From contig JABSSW010000011.1 of the NCBI GenBank assembly GCA_018902385.1, positions 796,565 through 860,564 of the forward strand: a DNA stretch of 64,000 nt, in the 5' to 3' direction. This document shows, one piece after another, positions 11,713 to 22,700 of this stretch. The number at the start of each line of letters is the position of its first letter. Within the stretch, counting starts at the first letter, position 1. Below the pieces are notes generated by a model that searched no databases, was not told the origin of the DNA, and was given only the letters and a program-made list of their open reading frames with translations. Position numbers and translations under genes: made by a program. This DNA comes from Physcia stellaris. Its lineage: Eukaryota > Ascomycota > Lecanoromycetes > Caliciales > Physciaceae.

Positions 11713-13254
11713 TTTCATTTGTTTCGAAAATTAAATCGTAAAAAATTTGCATCAATTTCCGTTTCGATGAAAATTCGAAATTATTTTCGCGAATTTTTCG
11801 ATTTTTTCTTTTTCGATACGCAATAAAAATTTTCGTTCATTTTTTTTCAATTAAAACATTGTCAAAAACGTTTGTCATATATTAATTTATTGATTGAATT
11901 ATATCAAATGTTTCAAAATTGAAAACAATGAAATAAAATGAAACAAATTGAAATTTCGTTTTTTTCGTTTTATTTTGAAAAAATATTGATTTTTTTCGAA
12001 AAAATCAATTTTGAAAAAATTAAAACATGTTATTTGTTTGTTTTTGTTCGTTTATCATTTTTTGTTAATCGTTGATCGATTTGAAAAAATCAAAAATTGT
12101 TGTTTTAATAAATTCGATGTTTCGTTTTTTTCGTTTTATTTTCGATTTGAAAAAATTTTACAAATTGTTGTATGTTTTGTTTATTTGTTTTATTGTTTGA
12201 CGAATATAATAAAAATTTATTTTTGTTGTGATTTCGTCTTGATTTAACACGACTAATTATCGTTTTTTTAATATTATTTTTGAAACTTAGTCGTTCGATA
12301 AATACGAAAAAATAAATAAATACAATCGTCGTATTTGACGTATTGTACGAACAATTGTTAAAAAAAAAACAAATTAAATAATATCGTTTCGAAAAAACGT
12401 ATTATTGTCAATTACACAGTTTCGAAAATCGAAACAAATCATCATAATATCGTTTCGAAAAAACGTATTATGCAATTATATTATATATTCGATTTTGCAA
12501 ATCAAAAACTCGATCAGAATGCAAACAAGAATTCGATCAAAAAAAACAAATAATGTTGAAAATGTTTGATTTTTTCGCATATTAATCGATTTAATTTTTT
12601 GACAAATTTTAATCACGTCAAAAAAATTCGAATTTGCATTTTTTGCATTGATGTATGTTCGCAAAAATCTGTTCGCATTCGATATATTATTTTTTTTATC
12701 GATTTTTTGATTATTGTTCAAATTACATATTTATCGAAATTTTTACAATCAAGTTATTAGATATCGAATCGTTGATGTCGCAAACAATATTTGAAAATTT
12801 TGAAACACATTAATGTTATATAATGTGATTTGTATTTTCGTTTATCATCGCAAAATTTAAACAATTGATATTTGTTTTATGATGTATTTTTCATTCAATT
12901 CTAAATATCGAATTTCACATCGATGTTTTATTTCATGAAAAAATTCAAAACGTCGCAATTTTTTAAATGTTCGATCGCACGTTTTACAATTCGATTTTAC
13001 GTTATGTTGAAATCAATAAAATTTCGATTCGTTCGTTTTTGCAATTTTTATATCGATGCATGATTTTATCACGTTGAAAAAATTTGTTCGAAAATTTCAA
13101 ACAACGTATCGTTGAAAAAAACACATCGTTAAAAAAATCACGTCGTTGAAAAAAATTCAAAACACGCATCGTTAAAAAAATTTGCACGAAAATTTCAAAT
13201 CAAATTGAATTCGTTAAAATACAAAACAAATAACACAAACGATTGTTTGAAAAA
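11713..13254. other. interior of element F, no recognisable gene
   Basis: About 1.5 kb of heavily mutated AT-rich sequence. Open frames at 12011-12247 (+), 12476-12721 (-) and 12566-12760 (+) have no recognisable domains and fit chance in this composition. A 25-bp box, aatatcgtttcgaaaaaacg plus tatta, occurs twice 67 bp apart (about 12379 and 12446). A loose tandem of cgtcgttgaaaaaa-like units lies at 13070-13190. Confidence 0.4.
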
Positions 13255-13460
13255 TGTTGAAATACAGTTTTCGTAAATGTTTGAAAATTCAAAAAATCAA
13301 AATTCAATTAATATAATTTGACGAAAAAAAAATTAATGCGTTTTTGTTAAAATTATTGTTTTAACATTCGCACATTTTTTGTGTTTTCATCTGCATGTAA
13401 CTTATTAAAATAACGAAATTCAAAACAATAAAATGATAATTATTCATGATTTTTTCAATA
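13255..13460 (+). repeat. 3' LTR of element F
   Basis: 206 bp, starting TGTTGAAATACAG and ending TTTTTTCAATA, the same length as the left copy. The following AAAAC is the right half of the target duplication, after which the copy A sequence resumes (gacgattttttttcgaaaac, as in copy B at about 42119). Confidence 0.72.
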
Positions 13461-13465
13461 AAAAC

Positions 13466-15240
13466 GACGATTTTTTTTCGAAAACGACGACGATTTGCAA
13501 AAAAATTTTGAATATCGACGACGAAAATATTCGATTTAAACGATTTTGAATTTGCGACGATAAAATGATTTCGATGAAAATTTTTCATTACGTCGCGAAC
13601 GTTATCGAATTTATCGTTATCGACGTAATATCACGTTCGATTATGTAATCAATTTGATCAATTGACACGATATTGAAAACGATTGTAATGATATCGAAAT
13701 TTCAAAATATCGTTCATTTTTCATTCGAAATTCTCGTTGATTATAACAAAATCGAATGATTCGTTGATTTGATTTTCGAAAAAATCACAAAAAATTTTGC
13801 GAAAAAATCAACAATGAAACACATCGTAAATTCGCATTGTTTCAAATAATTCAAATTGATAAAAATTGTTTCGACGTTTTAACATTTTGAACGAATTTAA
13901 TTTTTTGTCATCGAATTTGTCAAATGATTTAACGATTTTGATGTTTCGTCGATTCAAAAAAACGTAATTTTTTTCGACGTATTTCACGATTTTGCGATGT
14001 TTGTTGATTTGAATTCGTTATACGTTTTTAAATTATTTCGACGTGAATTCGTACGTAATCGAAAATGTTTTGCATTATGTTCGTGATATTTTTCGTTTTG
14101 ACGATCAAAAATCGTTTTTTTGTAATAATATACGAAATAAAATTCGATGAAAAATTCATACGAAAATGAAAATTTTTGTTGACGAAAAACGATAATAATT
14201 CAATAAATGCAAAAATCGCGTTATTGTTTGCAAATTCGATCATAAATAATCAAACGTTTTAATCGTTTTGCATGTAATTGCAATATTGTCGCAATTGTTT
14301 TTCGATGTTTTGATTGATTTTTTCGATTTGATTATCAATTTTTGAATGAAAAATCGTGAAAAATTTACATTTGATGTCGAAAATTTTGCAAAAAATTTGT
14401 CATACGAAAAACACGAATTGAAAATTTCGATCAAATGTTATGAAAAAAAACAAATCATGAATACGAAACACGTATTGAATGAATATTTTTGTTGTGATTT
14501 CAACATTCGTGTTTTCGTTTTTCGTTGTACAAAATGCATAATGACGTTTTTTATTAAATTTGTCGATTATCGTGCAAATGACATTATGATCGTGAACGTC
14601 AAATAATTTCGTGATGAAATCAATGAATATATTTGTTCAACGTTGCAAAAATATAATCAAAAAAATGAATAAATCGTTTTTACGATTTCGAAAAATTTTA
14701 ATTCGTTGACATTCATGACAATTACGTACGTATCGACGAATTGTTTTGCGCATGTTGAATCAATAATAATCACGACGTAAAAAATTTTTCATGCGATTAA
14801 ATTCAAAATGATTCGACGTTGAAAATTCATGAATTTTTTTGAAAAAATCAACAAACAAAAAAACATCGACGAACATTCATAATCGATTTTTGTAATATAA
14901 AACATCGTTTTTTTTTTGACAATCGCGTAAATTGATTTCATTCACGAAAATAAAATTTTGATTGAATGTTTCACGATATGTTTGCAATCGTCGTTTGTTT
15001 TGTTGACGACGAAAATTCGTTCGTAAATTGATTCGTCAAATTCGACGACATAAAAATTTCGAATCGTTTCGAAATGAACAATATTTGTTTTTTATATTGA
15101 TGTCGTTCGTCGTTATCGTTTTTAAATCGTGAATTCGACATGCGAATCAAAACGTTTGTTTTAACGTTTTGAATTTTTGATTGAAATTGAATGACGATAT
15201 TGAATTTCGATAAAATTTTTGTTCAACGAATTTGACGAAA
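13466..15240 (-). pseudogene. decayed integrase and chromodomain of copy A
   Basis: Minus-strand counterpart of the better preserved plus-strand integrase of copy D (60240-61540). The C-terminal block with IEFANNN and an FVNKNFHFRM-like stretch is readable at 14028-14243, then DRRNIK and an MRIYDVFHC-like segment near 13820-13990, then the chromodomain region at about 13570-13750. The catalytic core and HHCC region lie at 14240-15240. Many stops are present. The plus-strand frame at 14346-14606 is its antisense shadow. Confidence 0.7.
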
Positions 15241-15419
15241 TTTTTTCGAAATTTTTTCGATAAAAAAATGAAAATTTTCAAATTTTTCGAAATGATCGAA
15301 AAATTTGAAAATTTTCAATTGAAAATTCAAATTTTCAATGCGATAAATCATCAAATCGATTCATCGTTTCAATGTTTTCGAATTTTGAACGTCAATGTTT
15401 CAAACAACGAATAATAATC

Positions 15420-15690
15420 AAATTTTTTTTAAATTTTTTTTTTGAAATCAAATTTCGTTAAATTTAAAAATTTTAATTCAATTGAAATTCGATTCGTTGT
15501 TTTAAAAATTGATTTTGTTTGATTGTTTCAAAAAAAACGATTCGTTAAAACGAAATTTTCAAAAAATTTTTTGTTTTAAACGTTTCGTAATTGCGATTTT
15601 TAAAATTTCGATCGCTATTTTTGAAAAAAAATTTGAAAAAAAAAAATTTTTGTTTCAAAAATTTTTTCGAAAAAATTAATGACGAAACTT
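15420..15690. repeat. AT-rich insertion specific to copy A
   Basis: Copy B reads from caaacaacgaatgatgatca directly into ttttttgtcataaatttcg (about 43995-44030). Copy A has about 270 extra bases between the same points, made of A- and T-runs separated by CG. No terminal repeats are convincing, so it may be a small insertion or local expansion. It sits in the RNase H gene. Confidence 0.5.
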
Positions 15691-15699
15691 TAAAAATAA

Positions 15700-16990
15700 A
15701 ATTTTTTGTTATAAATTTCGTAATTGCATTCGATTGAAATCATGTTTCAATTGTAAAAAACAAAAAAATATAAAATTTTTTCGTCATCGTATTGCGATAA
15801 CATTTTTGCATTAACGTAATTTGAAAAATCGATTTTTAAAATGATTTGTTTGATTTTATCGTAATAACGAAATATAAAAATTTCGATTATCGTTTTTTTG
15901 AATAAATTGAAAATTTTTTTGTTTTCGTAATTCATTCGAATTTTACGAATTTTTGATTATTCGAATGAAAATTTTGATTTTTTTCGAAAAATCACGAATG
16001 AAACGTCGATAAAAATTGACGAAATTCACGAAAATTTGTATTTTTTTGAAATTGATAAAACGTGTTCAATCAATTATGATTTGTATTTTTTTTGAATTCA
16101 TGCGAAAATCATTTATCGAAAATATAACGTTTAAAAAAATCATTTTTTTTTTGAAAAATTCGCATTTTTCAATATTCATTTGTAAATCGATTTTTTTGAA
16201 TTTTTTCAATATTGTTCGAACGTGCACGATATGTTTTTTTTTGAATTTGTTGTAAATGAATATGTCATTCAAATAAATTTGACAAAATTCGTTCAAAAAA
16301 TTGAACAAAAAATCATTCATGTAATGTTGTCAATTTGCAAAATCGTTGATTAATTCAAAAAATAATATTCGATATTTATACGATTTCATAAAAATGACGA
16401 ACGTGATGAATTTTTCATTTTTTTCATTCATTCGAAATTTATTGAAAATTGATATGATATTCAATTTGATCAAATATTTGCAATTTTGAATTTTGATCAA
16501 AATTTTTTCGATCAAAAAAATAAAATATCGATTACGTTTCGTGATGTGATTGAATCGACGATAATTTACACACAAACGTAATTGATCGTTAAATTTGATC
16601 GCAAATAAAACAAATAAAACATATGTCGTTTGATTAAATACGATAAATTTTTTTTGCAAATTTTTTTCAAATATTTTTTGAATTTTTTAAATTTGAATTC
16701 GAATAAAAAATACATTCGATTGCGAAATAAAAAATTGTTATCGTTCAACAATTCGATTTTATGATCGTATAATTTATGAAAAAACAATTTGATAATTTTT
16801 GAAAATCGAATATTTTTGATAAATGACGAAAATATTTTGACATTTTTTTCATTATGCGTTCGAATATCGATTTGATTTGTTCGTGTTTTAAAATTTTTTG
16901 ATTATGACGACGATTTTTAACGATTCAAAATTCGTTTGTAATGTTTTGAACGCGAAATCGATTTGATTGATCGTAATGAAAAAACATTGA
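15700..16990 (-). pseudogene. decayed reverse transcriptase and RNase H of copy A
   Basis: On the minus strand RT reads FFHKLYDHKIEL (about 16785), an LRLCVNYRRFN block (about 16570), a KLNIISIFNKFRM block (about 16460) and the catalytic box as YLNDIFIYNK (about 16270-16240). RNase H follows with ILKIDFSNYVNAKM and a YDDEKIL-like block (about 15860-15770). The YLDD box has lost its first Asp. The gene lies in the same order and with the same breaks as copy B (43989-45397). Confidence 0.82.
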
Positions 16991-17519
16991 ACGTTTTGTT
17001 TTCGATTTTTGACATCGATCAACAAACAAAAAAAAAAATTGCATCAATTATTGCGATATTCATCGAATCGTCAAAATTCAATTTTGAAAATAACGAAAAT
17101 TTTGATTGTTGTTTTTTCGTTTTTCATCGTTTATTACGTTGATTTTTCAATTTTTTTTTTTTTGACGAATGTCGTTTTCGTAATCGTCGTGATATCAATT
17201 TTTGAATTATTTGATTCGATTGTTGACGATTCGTCGTCGTTATCGATTTTTGAATGAATTGAACATTCGAAACATTTCGAATCGAATATATTTGATTCGT
17301 TTTCAACAATAAAAAATAAAAATTTGATTTTGAAACGTAATAAAATAATATATCGAAATTTTATCGTCGTTATGTGTTTTGTATTATTTTTTTGCGATAA
17401 TTTTGTATCGCGACGTCAATTAAATACATTTTATCGACGATTTGATTTGAAAATTTTTAAACGACGAATTTGCATCGTTTGATTGAATATGTTGTCATGA
17501 TAATTGTATTTGAATGATT

Positions 17520-17985
17520 TAAAAATCAATTTATCGTAAATCATGTTCAATATAATTTCATGTTTGTTCATTCACGATTTTTTTAAAATTATCGAATGAT
17601 TATCGAAATCAATGATTAACAAAAAAACGATCAATTCGAAATGTAATTTTATCGTCAACTTGAAATATATCGCGTGAATTATAAAAAACACATAACGATC
17701 GTCGAATTCAATTAACGATTTCGATTTCAATAAAAATACGAATTTCATGTTCAACATGTTGCATACAAATTGCGCGATTTTTTTATCAATGAACGCATAA
17801 TCGATTGCATCAATGTTTATTAAAATTTTTAATTTATGTTTATTATCGTTGAATGATAACGTACAAATAATGATTAAAAATCGTTTAATGAAAAAATCAA
17901 ACATATTATTATCGTGAATAAAAAAAATTTTTAAACATTCATCAATCGCGTTTTTGACGTGAATTGTCAATTTTTCGAATCAAAT
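17520..17985 (-). pseudogene. decayed retropepsin of copy A
   Basis: A 132-codon minus-strand frame (17572-17970) contains ILINIDAIDYAFIDKKIAQF, the mutated form of the family's active-site segment (D-T-G-A changed to I/N-I-D-A). It is followed by the flap and C-terminal half ending NHSIILKKS. The same peptide with few changes occurs in B (45929-46219) and D (57542-57874). It lies between gag and RT. Confidence 0.78.
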
Positions 17986-18049
17986 TCGTTCGAATCGATA
18001 TTCAAATTCAATTGATATATTTGTAATTTATGTCATTGACGTTTTTGAA

Positions 18050-19345
18050 ATTTGTTGACGTTAAAACAAAATTTTCAATTGTGATCGAATTTTTCACACG
18101 TGAAACATTTGTTCGTGACAATCAATTGATCGATAATCGAATCATATTTATAATCGTTTTTGAATTTGACGAAAAACGTCGATGTAATTGATTTGACAAA
18201 CGAAATTGCAATCGAAACAACAAACGTCGATTTGAAAATCACGAAAATTGATTTTTGAATTCGAATTCGAATTTTTTTTTCGAATGTTGATTCAAATCGT
18301 TATACATTTGTTGAATGTCATTTTTTCACGCGAACAAAATGAAATGATGACGAAACGAATTGTTCAAAATTTGTTTCAACGACATGATGAATTTGTCAAT
18401 CAAATTTTTCATCAAAATGAATTGATCGAAATTGATTTGAATATTCAAACGATAAAAATTCGAATAAAAAAATTGAAAATTTTGAATGTCGAACATGATC
18501 AAATTTCGATATTTTCGACGTACGTTGCGTTAATAATTTGAATTTTCATAAATGTTTTCGAAAAAATTGATTATCATTATTTCATTTTCGAAATAATTCA
18601 AATTGTTATATCGACGAAATTGAATATGTTTGATTGTTTTTTTTTTCAATTCAATCAATTATTGTCGTGATCATAAATCGAACAATTTCGTATCAATCGT
18701 TGTTGATCGTGAATTTATCGTGAACGTTGATTTTTCACGTAAATCAATCAAAATTCACATCGTTCGTAAATTTATCGAAATTCGAATGTTTGTTCGTGCG
18801 TTTTTTTTTTCGAAAATTTGACAAAATTTGTAACGATCGAATTGTCATCAACAAATTTTTTTTCGTCATCGTCGATATTGTTTGAATTTTCATTTGAATC
18901 GAAATTGAAAACACGTTCGAAACGACGAATTTTTTCGATTTTATCAAATCGTCGTATTCGATACGTTTGTCAATGAATTAAATTATAATTCGTTTTTTTT
19001 TTCGAACGTTTTAAATTTGTCGCGTATTTTTTCGAAAATATTATCGATTTCGAATAGATTTTTTTTTTGAATTTTGAAATTTTGACGAATTCGTGAAAAT
19101 TTTTTAAAACGATCAAATATTTGTTTCGATCGATACGTAAATCGTTAAACGCATTCAAAAAATCGTCGAAATGATGTTGAATTCAATATTTCAATTGACG
19201 AACGATTTTTATGTTCAAAAAATGCGTGATATCGTCGTTTTGATTCGACACAACGTTTGAAATAAAAAAAAATTGACGAAATTTGTAACGAATCGTGAAT
19301 TTTTCGTCGATTTCTTGAAATTTCGTTCAACATTTATTCAACGTT
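18050..19345 (-). pseudogene. decayed gag of copy A
   Basis: Minus-strand Gag with a Lys/Asp-rich N-terminal part (blocks like NDLRIDRNKYLIVLKNFHEF at about 19130), the capsid region, and the first half of a CCHC knuckle (C-F-T-C...H, about 18080-18110) just before the protease. It is homologous to 46391-47640 of copy B and 56067-57375 of copy D. The frame is broken throughout. Confidence 0.65.
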
Positions 19346-19622
19346 TTGTTGTATTTCGTCGATATTCAAATTTTGACGAAAAAAATTGAATTGAAATTTT
19401 TTATGATGATTTCGAATCATTTCGAAAAAATAAAAAAAAAAAAAAATCGTCGTCGTTTTGTCGTTTTTTATCGTCGAAAATTTCGTCGTTTGCGTGTAAA
19501 TTCGATTTGTAATTACACGATTTTCGTCGTTTGTTTTTCACGAAAAGTTTGATCGATTTGAAATTTTATTTTTGAACGTTCGCGTATTACGACGAACGAT
19601 AAAAATTGAAAATTTATTGTAA
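19346..19622 (-). other. 5' leader of copy A
   Basis: Region between gag and the 5' LTR, collinear with 47640-47973 of copy B. The block next to the LTR (element sense TTACAATAAATTTTCAATTT) is shared with copies B and D and should contain the primer-binding site, but the tRNA cannot be read after mutation. Confidence 0.55.
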
Positions 19623-19860
19623 TATCATGAATCGTGTTTGTATAATTGTATTGATTAATTAATTAAACGAAAACAATAAATTTGCAAAAACAAATAAATA
19701 CAAAATGTTGAAATTGCAAACAATATGCGACGTCAAATTTCAAATCACGTTAATTTCGACGTAAAATTAAAACATAATTCGTTGTTCGATTATATATCAT
19801 ATTAATTATTTATTTGTCAAATCTATTTGTCAAATTTATTTGTCAAACATGTTCGTAACA
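19623..19860 (-). repeat. 5' LTR of copy A
   Basis: 238 bp, plus-strand TATCATGAATCGTG...TGTTCGTAACA. Next to it on the left is the leader block shared with the 5' ends of B and D, so the element body lies to the left. Compared with the B LTR it shows CpT-to-TpT and ApG-to-ApA changes (for example ctatctgtcag to ctatttgtcaa). Confidence 0.87.
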
Positions 19861-19867
19861 ATTTTCA

Positions 19868-20570
19868 TGAAATTTACAAATTGATTACGTTCATTAATAT
19901 TTCGTTACGTTCAACGTGTACAATCGTTACAAAAACGTAAAAACACGTTCACGAAAAACGTTATTGTTAACGAATTTGCACGAAAAAAACAAACAATTAA
20001 AACGCAATTGTACGATTTTATTTTCGAAAAACGTATCGTTTTTCGAAATTTGCAAATCGCATTCGTTTCATCAACGTTTTTGATTTATTTCGACAAAAAA
20101 CGTCGATTTTACATTGATTTGAATATTTTCAAACAATGAAATTTTGTAACAATAATGTATTACGTGTTAAATGATTCATTTAACGATGTCACGTATTCGT
20201 GTACAATCATTCAATTAATAATATTTTTTAATCGATATTTGAACGACGTCGAAAAGAATTATTGATCAACAAAATTGAAAATAATCGACATTGTGTGAAT
20301 AATTCGTAAAATCAAACATATAATAAAATCAATTGAAATATTTTCGATTATTATTTACACGAATTATTTTGTTGCTATATTTATTAATCGACAAATCATT
20401 TTCATTATTTTTAATAATGATAAATTAAATTTGCGTTTAATGCGAATTTCGTAATATTTATATGATTTTAATTTGTTTGTTAAACACAAAATTGACAAAA
20501 TTAACGTAATGTCAAACGTTTTATTCAAATTACAAATTGACGTGATTATTATTGACAAAATCGACGTGTT
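19868..20570 (+). pseudogene. decayed RNase H of element G
   Basis: In the frame starting ATGAAATTT at 19868, the sequence reads through the connection domain to FYIDLNIFKQ (about 20110-20140; YIDLDASK in E) and KNY*STKLKI (about 20255; RYWPTELEL in E). It continues with KLNLRLMRISQYLYDFNLFVKHKIDKINVMSNVLFKLQ (about 20405-20555; E has KLNLRLVRASDYIQRF...HKPGKQHIVPDALSRL). TGA replaces Trp at several places. Confidence 0.82.
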
Positions 20571-22425
20571 CGAATCATTGTACGAACATATTTTGAAATT
20601 CACGCAAACAAATTTAATTTTGAAAACATTTTTGTATTTTTATCATGTGATATTAATCGAAATATCAAACGATTTCAAAATTCGATTTAATCAAACGTAT
20701 CAGAATGACGAACATTAGTTTAAAATATTCGTTATTGTACGATTCGTTGCAATGAACGTAATTACGTCAATTACGTCAATTATTGTTACGAACGAAATTA
20801 TTGTTTCGCACGAAATTACATTTGTGCACGAAATAATATTTGCGCACGAAATTATTTTCACGAACGAAATTAAATTTGTTAACGTATTTATTATTGAAAT
20901 TACATTTGCATTTGTAATTATATTTGAAATTTACGAATTTTTGATTTTCGTGACGTACGTTTTCGTTACAGAAATGATTTATTGTATTACATTTTTTTGA
21001 TTTCGATTCAAAACGTTTATGCATATTCGCAATCATAAAAATTAAAATATTTCGACAAATTCACGATTTTATATATCATGAAAATTTCATGCGTACGTAC
21101 GATCAATTACGCAATTTTATTTACGTACATTCAATAATCAAACATTTTAAAATTTACATAATTTATTATTCAAAATGTCAAATTAATTAAATCAAATTTT
21201 ATTTTGTTTACGACGAATTCACATTTATAATATCATCAACGATATTTTTTATATAATAATTATGAATTTCATCGTGAAATTATCATTTAGTCGTAACATG
21301 AACGTATTGTTTACGATTACGTGCAATTTTTCAAAAAATTTTTGTTAATTTCGAATCACGATATTTGATTTGCAATCGATTGAATTAATGTAATCATTGT
21401 AACGTTTATAAAACACGATTGAAACATTTCGCATGCTATTGTATGAAATAAAAATAACAAATTCATGTCAAGTTTTTGACAAATTGTGTTCAATAAATTT
21501 AAAACAATTATATTCACGTTCACAATTTATTATTCGCAAACAAATAATCAATCGAAACGAATCAATCAATTCATCGAAATCGTTTTTTGTTTTTACGTCA
21601 TTGCATATTTCGACGACGAATGAATTGACGTGTTATTATTCATATAAATTGAAAACAACAACGTTGTTCACGTCATTACAAAATACGTTTCGAACGAATT
21701 TGTTTACGAATTCAAAATCAATGATACGTTAAACATGTTAACGAATTTATTATTTGAAAATTATAATCAATTGCGTCAAATCAAACGCGAAAACGTCGAA
21801 ATTGTTATAACATTCGTTAACGTTTTGAGCGAAATTCGTTACGATGCAATGCACAAAACGTTAAAATTCAAAATTAACAACAAAATATATTTACGTTTAC
21901 ATCATGATTACATTATATTCGATTTATTTAATCACAAATTGTTAAAACAACGCGTAGAATTTTTTTCGATTATTAAAAAAATCGACAATTTAACGTTTCG
22001 ATTATAATTATTTTTTGTCATGAAAATACATTTTGTTGTATTAATTGCACAATTAAAATCAATTACGCGTGACACGAATTCGTATAATAAAATTGTCGAT
22101 AAAAATTCGTTATCAATTCACGAAAAACAATTTATTGCATTAATCGAACAAATTTCGTTGTACGAAATTGAACGTTTGTTGAATCGACGTATCATTTTTA
22201 CAAATCGTATTAATTATTTAATCAAATGAAAAAATTACGAATCGAAACACAATGTTTAATATTTTTTGCACGTTTTCGATACGTTCAAAAATTTTGTTGA
22301 TGTTTACGATTTACAATATTTCATTGTTCAAATTGACAAAACAAACGAAACACGAAAAAAACGCGAAAAACGTAATAAAAATCGTTTTAAAAATAGATTT
22401 CGAAAAATTAAACGCGAATAAATGA
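20571..22425 (+). pseudogene. decayed integrase and chromodomain of element G
   Basis: After a repeat-containing linker (20752-21000) the integrase is poorly readable until about 21730. There the segment VNVLSEIRYDAMHK...YLRLHHDYIIF...NHKLLKQRVEFF...KKIDNLTFRL (21735-22007) matches the GQMNAKFHYDRKH...YALIQLHKGY...VGNLAYRL part of E. A chromodomain follows: IHFVVLIAQLKS (about 22020), YEIERLLNRRI (about 22160), then YLIK, TGA for Trp, KNYESKHNV (about 22210-22255). It ends in a basic tail near 22425. Confidence 0.8.
20787..20882 (+). repeat. 18-bp tandem repeat, five units, in element G
   Basis: The box CGAAAT[T/A]A recurs at 20793, 20811, 20829, 20847 and 20865, exactly 18 bp apart, so the frame repeats a six-residue unit (NEIIVS, HEITFV, HEIIFA, HEIIFT, NEIKFV). 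It lies between RNase H and integrase and was probably a short peptide repeat before mutation. Confidence 0.75.
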
Positions 22426-22435
22426 TTGATGTGTA

Positions 22436-22700
22436 ATATATTGATCAAAACATAATTATATGTATAAATTAAATGTATCAATAAAAATATTGAATTTTTT
22501 TTTGTTGTTGTGCATTTGTTATGACATTAATATATTAATATAATTAATTAAATGATTGTTTCGAAATCATAATGTTTTGACATGTGTAATATTTAATCAA
22601 CAATTTCTTTTAATTAATCAATTTAATTTTTTTATATTACAAACATTTGTATCATAACAACATCAATGAATACGAAATATTGATATAAATTTAAAAAAAA
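22436..22700. repeat. inverted repeat copy 2 after element G, pair of 9425-9650
   Basis: The segment 22450-22690 matches the reverse complement of 9425-9650. Its position right after the G chromodomain fits a 3' terminal segment or LTR of element G. No second copy in direct orientation is seen, because the 5' half of G is absent. Confidence 0.55.

Larger units (their letters stand above)
10240..13460 (+). mobile_element. element F, small LTR element carrying a C2H2-type ORF, nested in copy A
   Basis: A 3221-bp insertion, recognised because copies B and C read straight through the site. It has two 206-bp direct terminal repeats (10240-10445 and 13255-13460). The target duplication is AAAA[T/C] (10235-10239 AAAAT, 13461-13465 AAAAC); the T is explained by a C-to-T change before the T of the LTR. 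No reverse transcriptase, integrase or transposase can be traced in the 2.8-kb interior, only a zinc-finger frame. It therefore looks non-autonomous. Confidence 0.75.
9651..19860 (-). mobile_element. family D Ty3/Gypsy copy A (possibly chimeric)
   Basis: Bounded by LTRs of the same family in the same orientation at 9651-9898 (3' LTR) and 19623-19860 (5' LTR). Reading from the right, it carries gag, protease, RT, RNase H, integrase and chromodomain on the minus strand, collinear with copy B. Element F (3.2 kb) is inserted in its 3' part. The flanking 5-mers (ATAAT at 9646-9650, ATTTT at 19861-19865) do not match and cannot be reconciled by C-to-T changes, and the two flanks belong to different sequences. 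The two ends may therefore come from two insertions joined by recombination. It is heavily mutated, with CpC and CpT essentially absent over long stretches. Confidence 0.85.
19861..22435 (+). mobile_element. element G, 5'-truncated Ty3/Gypsy chromovirus remnant
   Basis: It begins mid-polyprotein exactly at the LTR of copy A, with the segment between RT and RNase H (TNWLRS..., corresponding to the GWLRDYVP region of element E near 53053). It continues through RNase H, integrase and chromodomain to about 22425. Gag, protease and RT are missing and are not found left of copy A. Its proteins are closest to elements E and J among those in the window. Confidence 0.78.

Noticed and set aside
14346-14606. 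Plus-strand ORFs repeated at 9162-9371, 14346-14606 and 43006-43248 as a conserved small protein
   Set aside because: They recur only because they are antisense to the same integrase segment of family D copies I, A and B.
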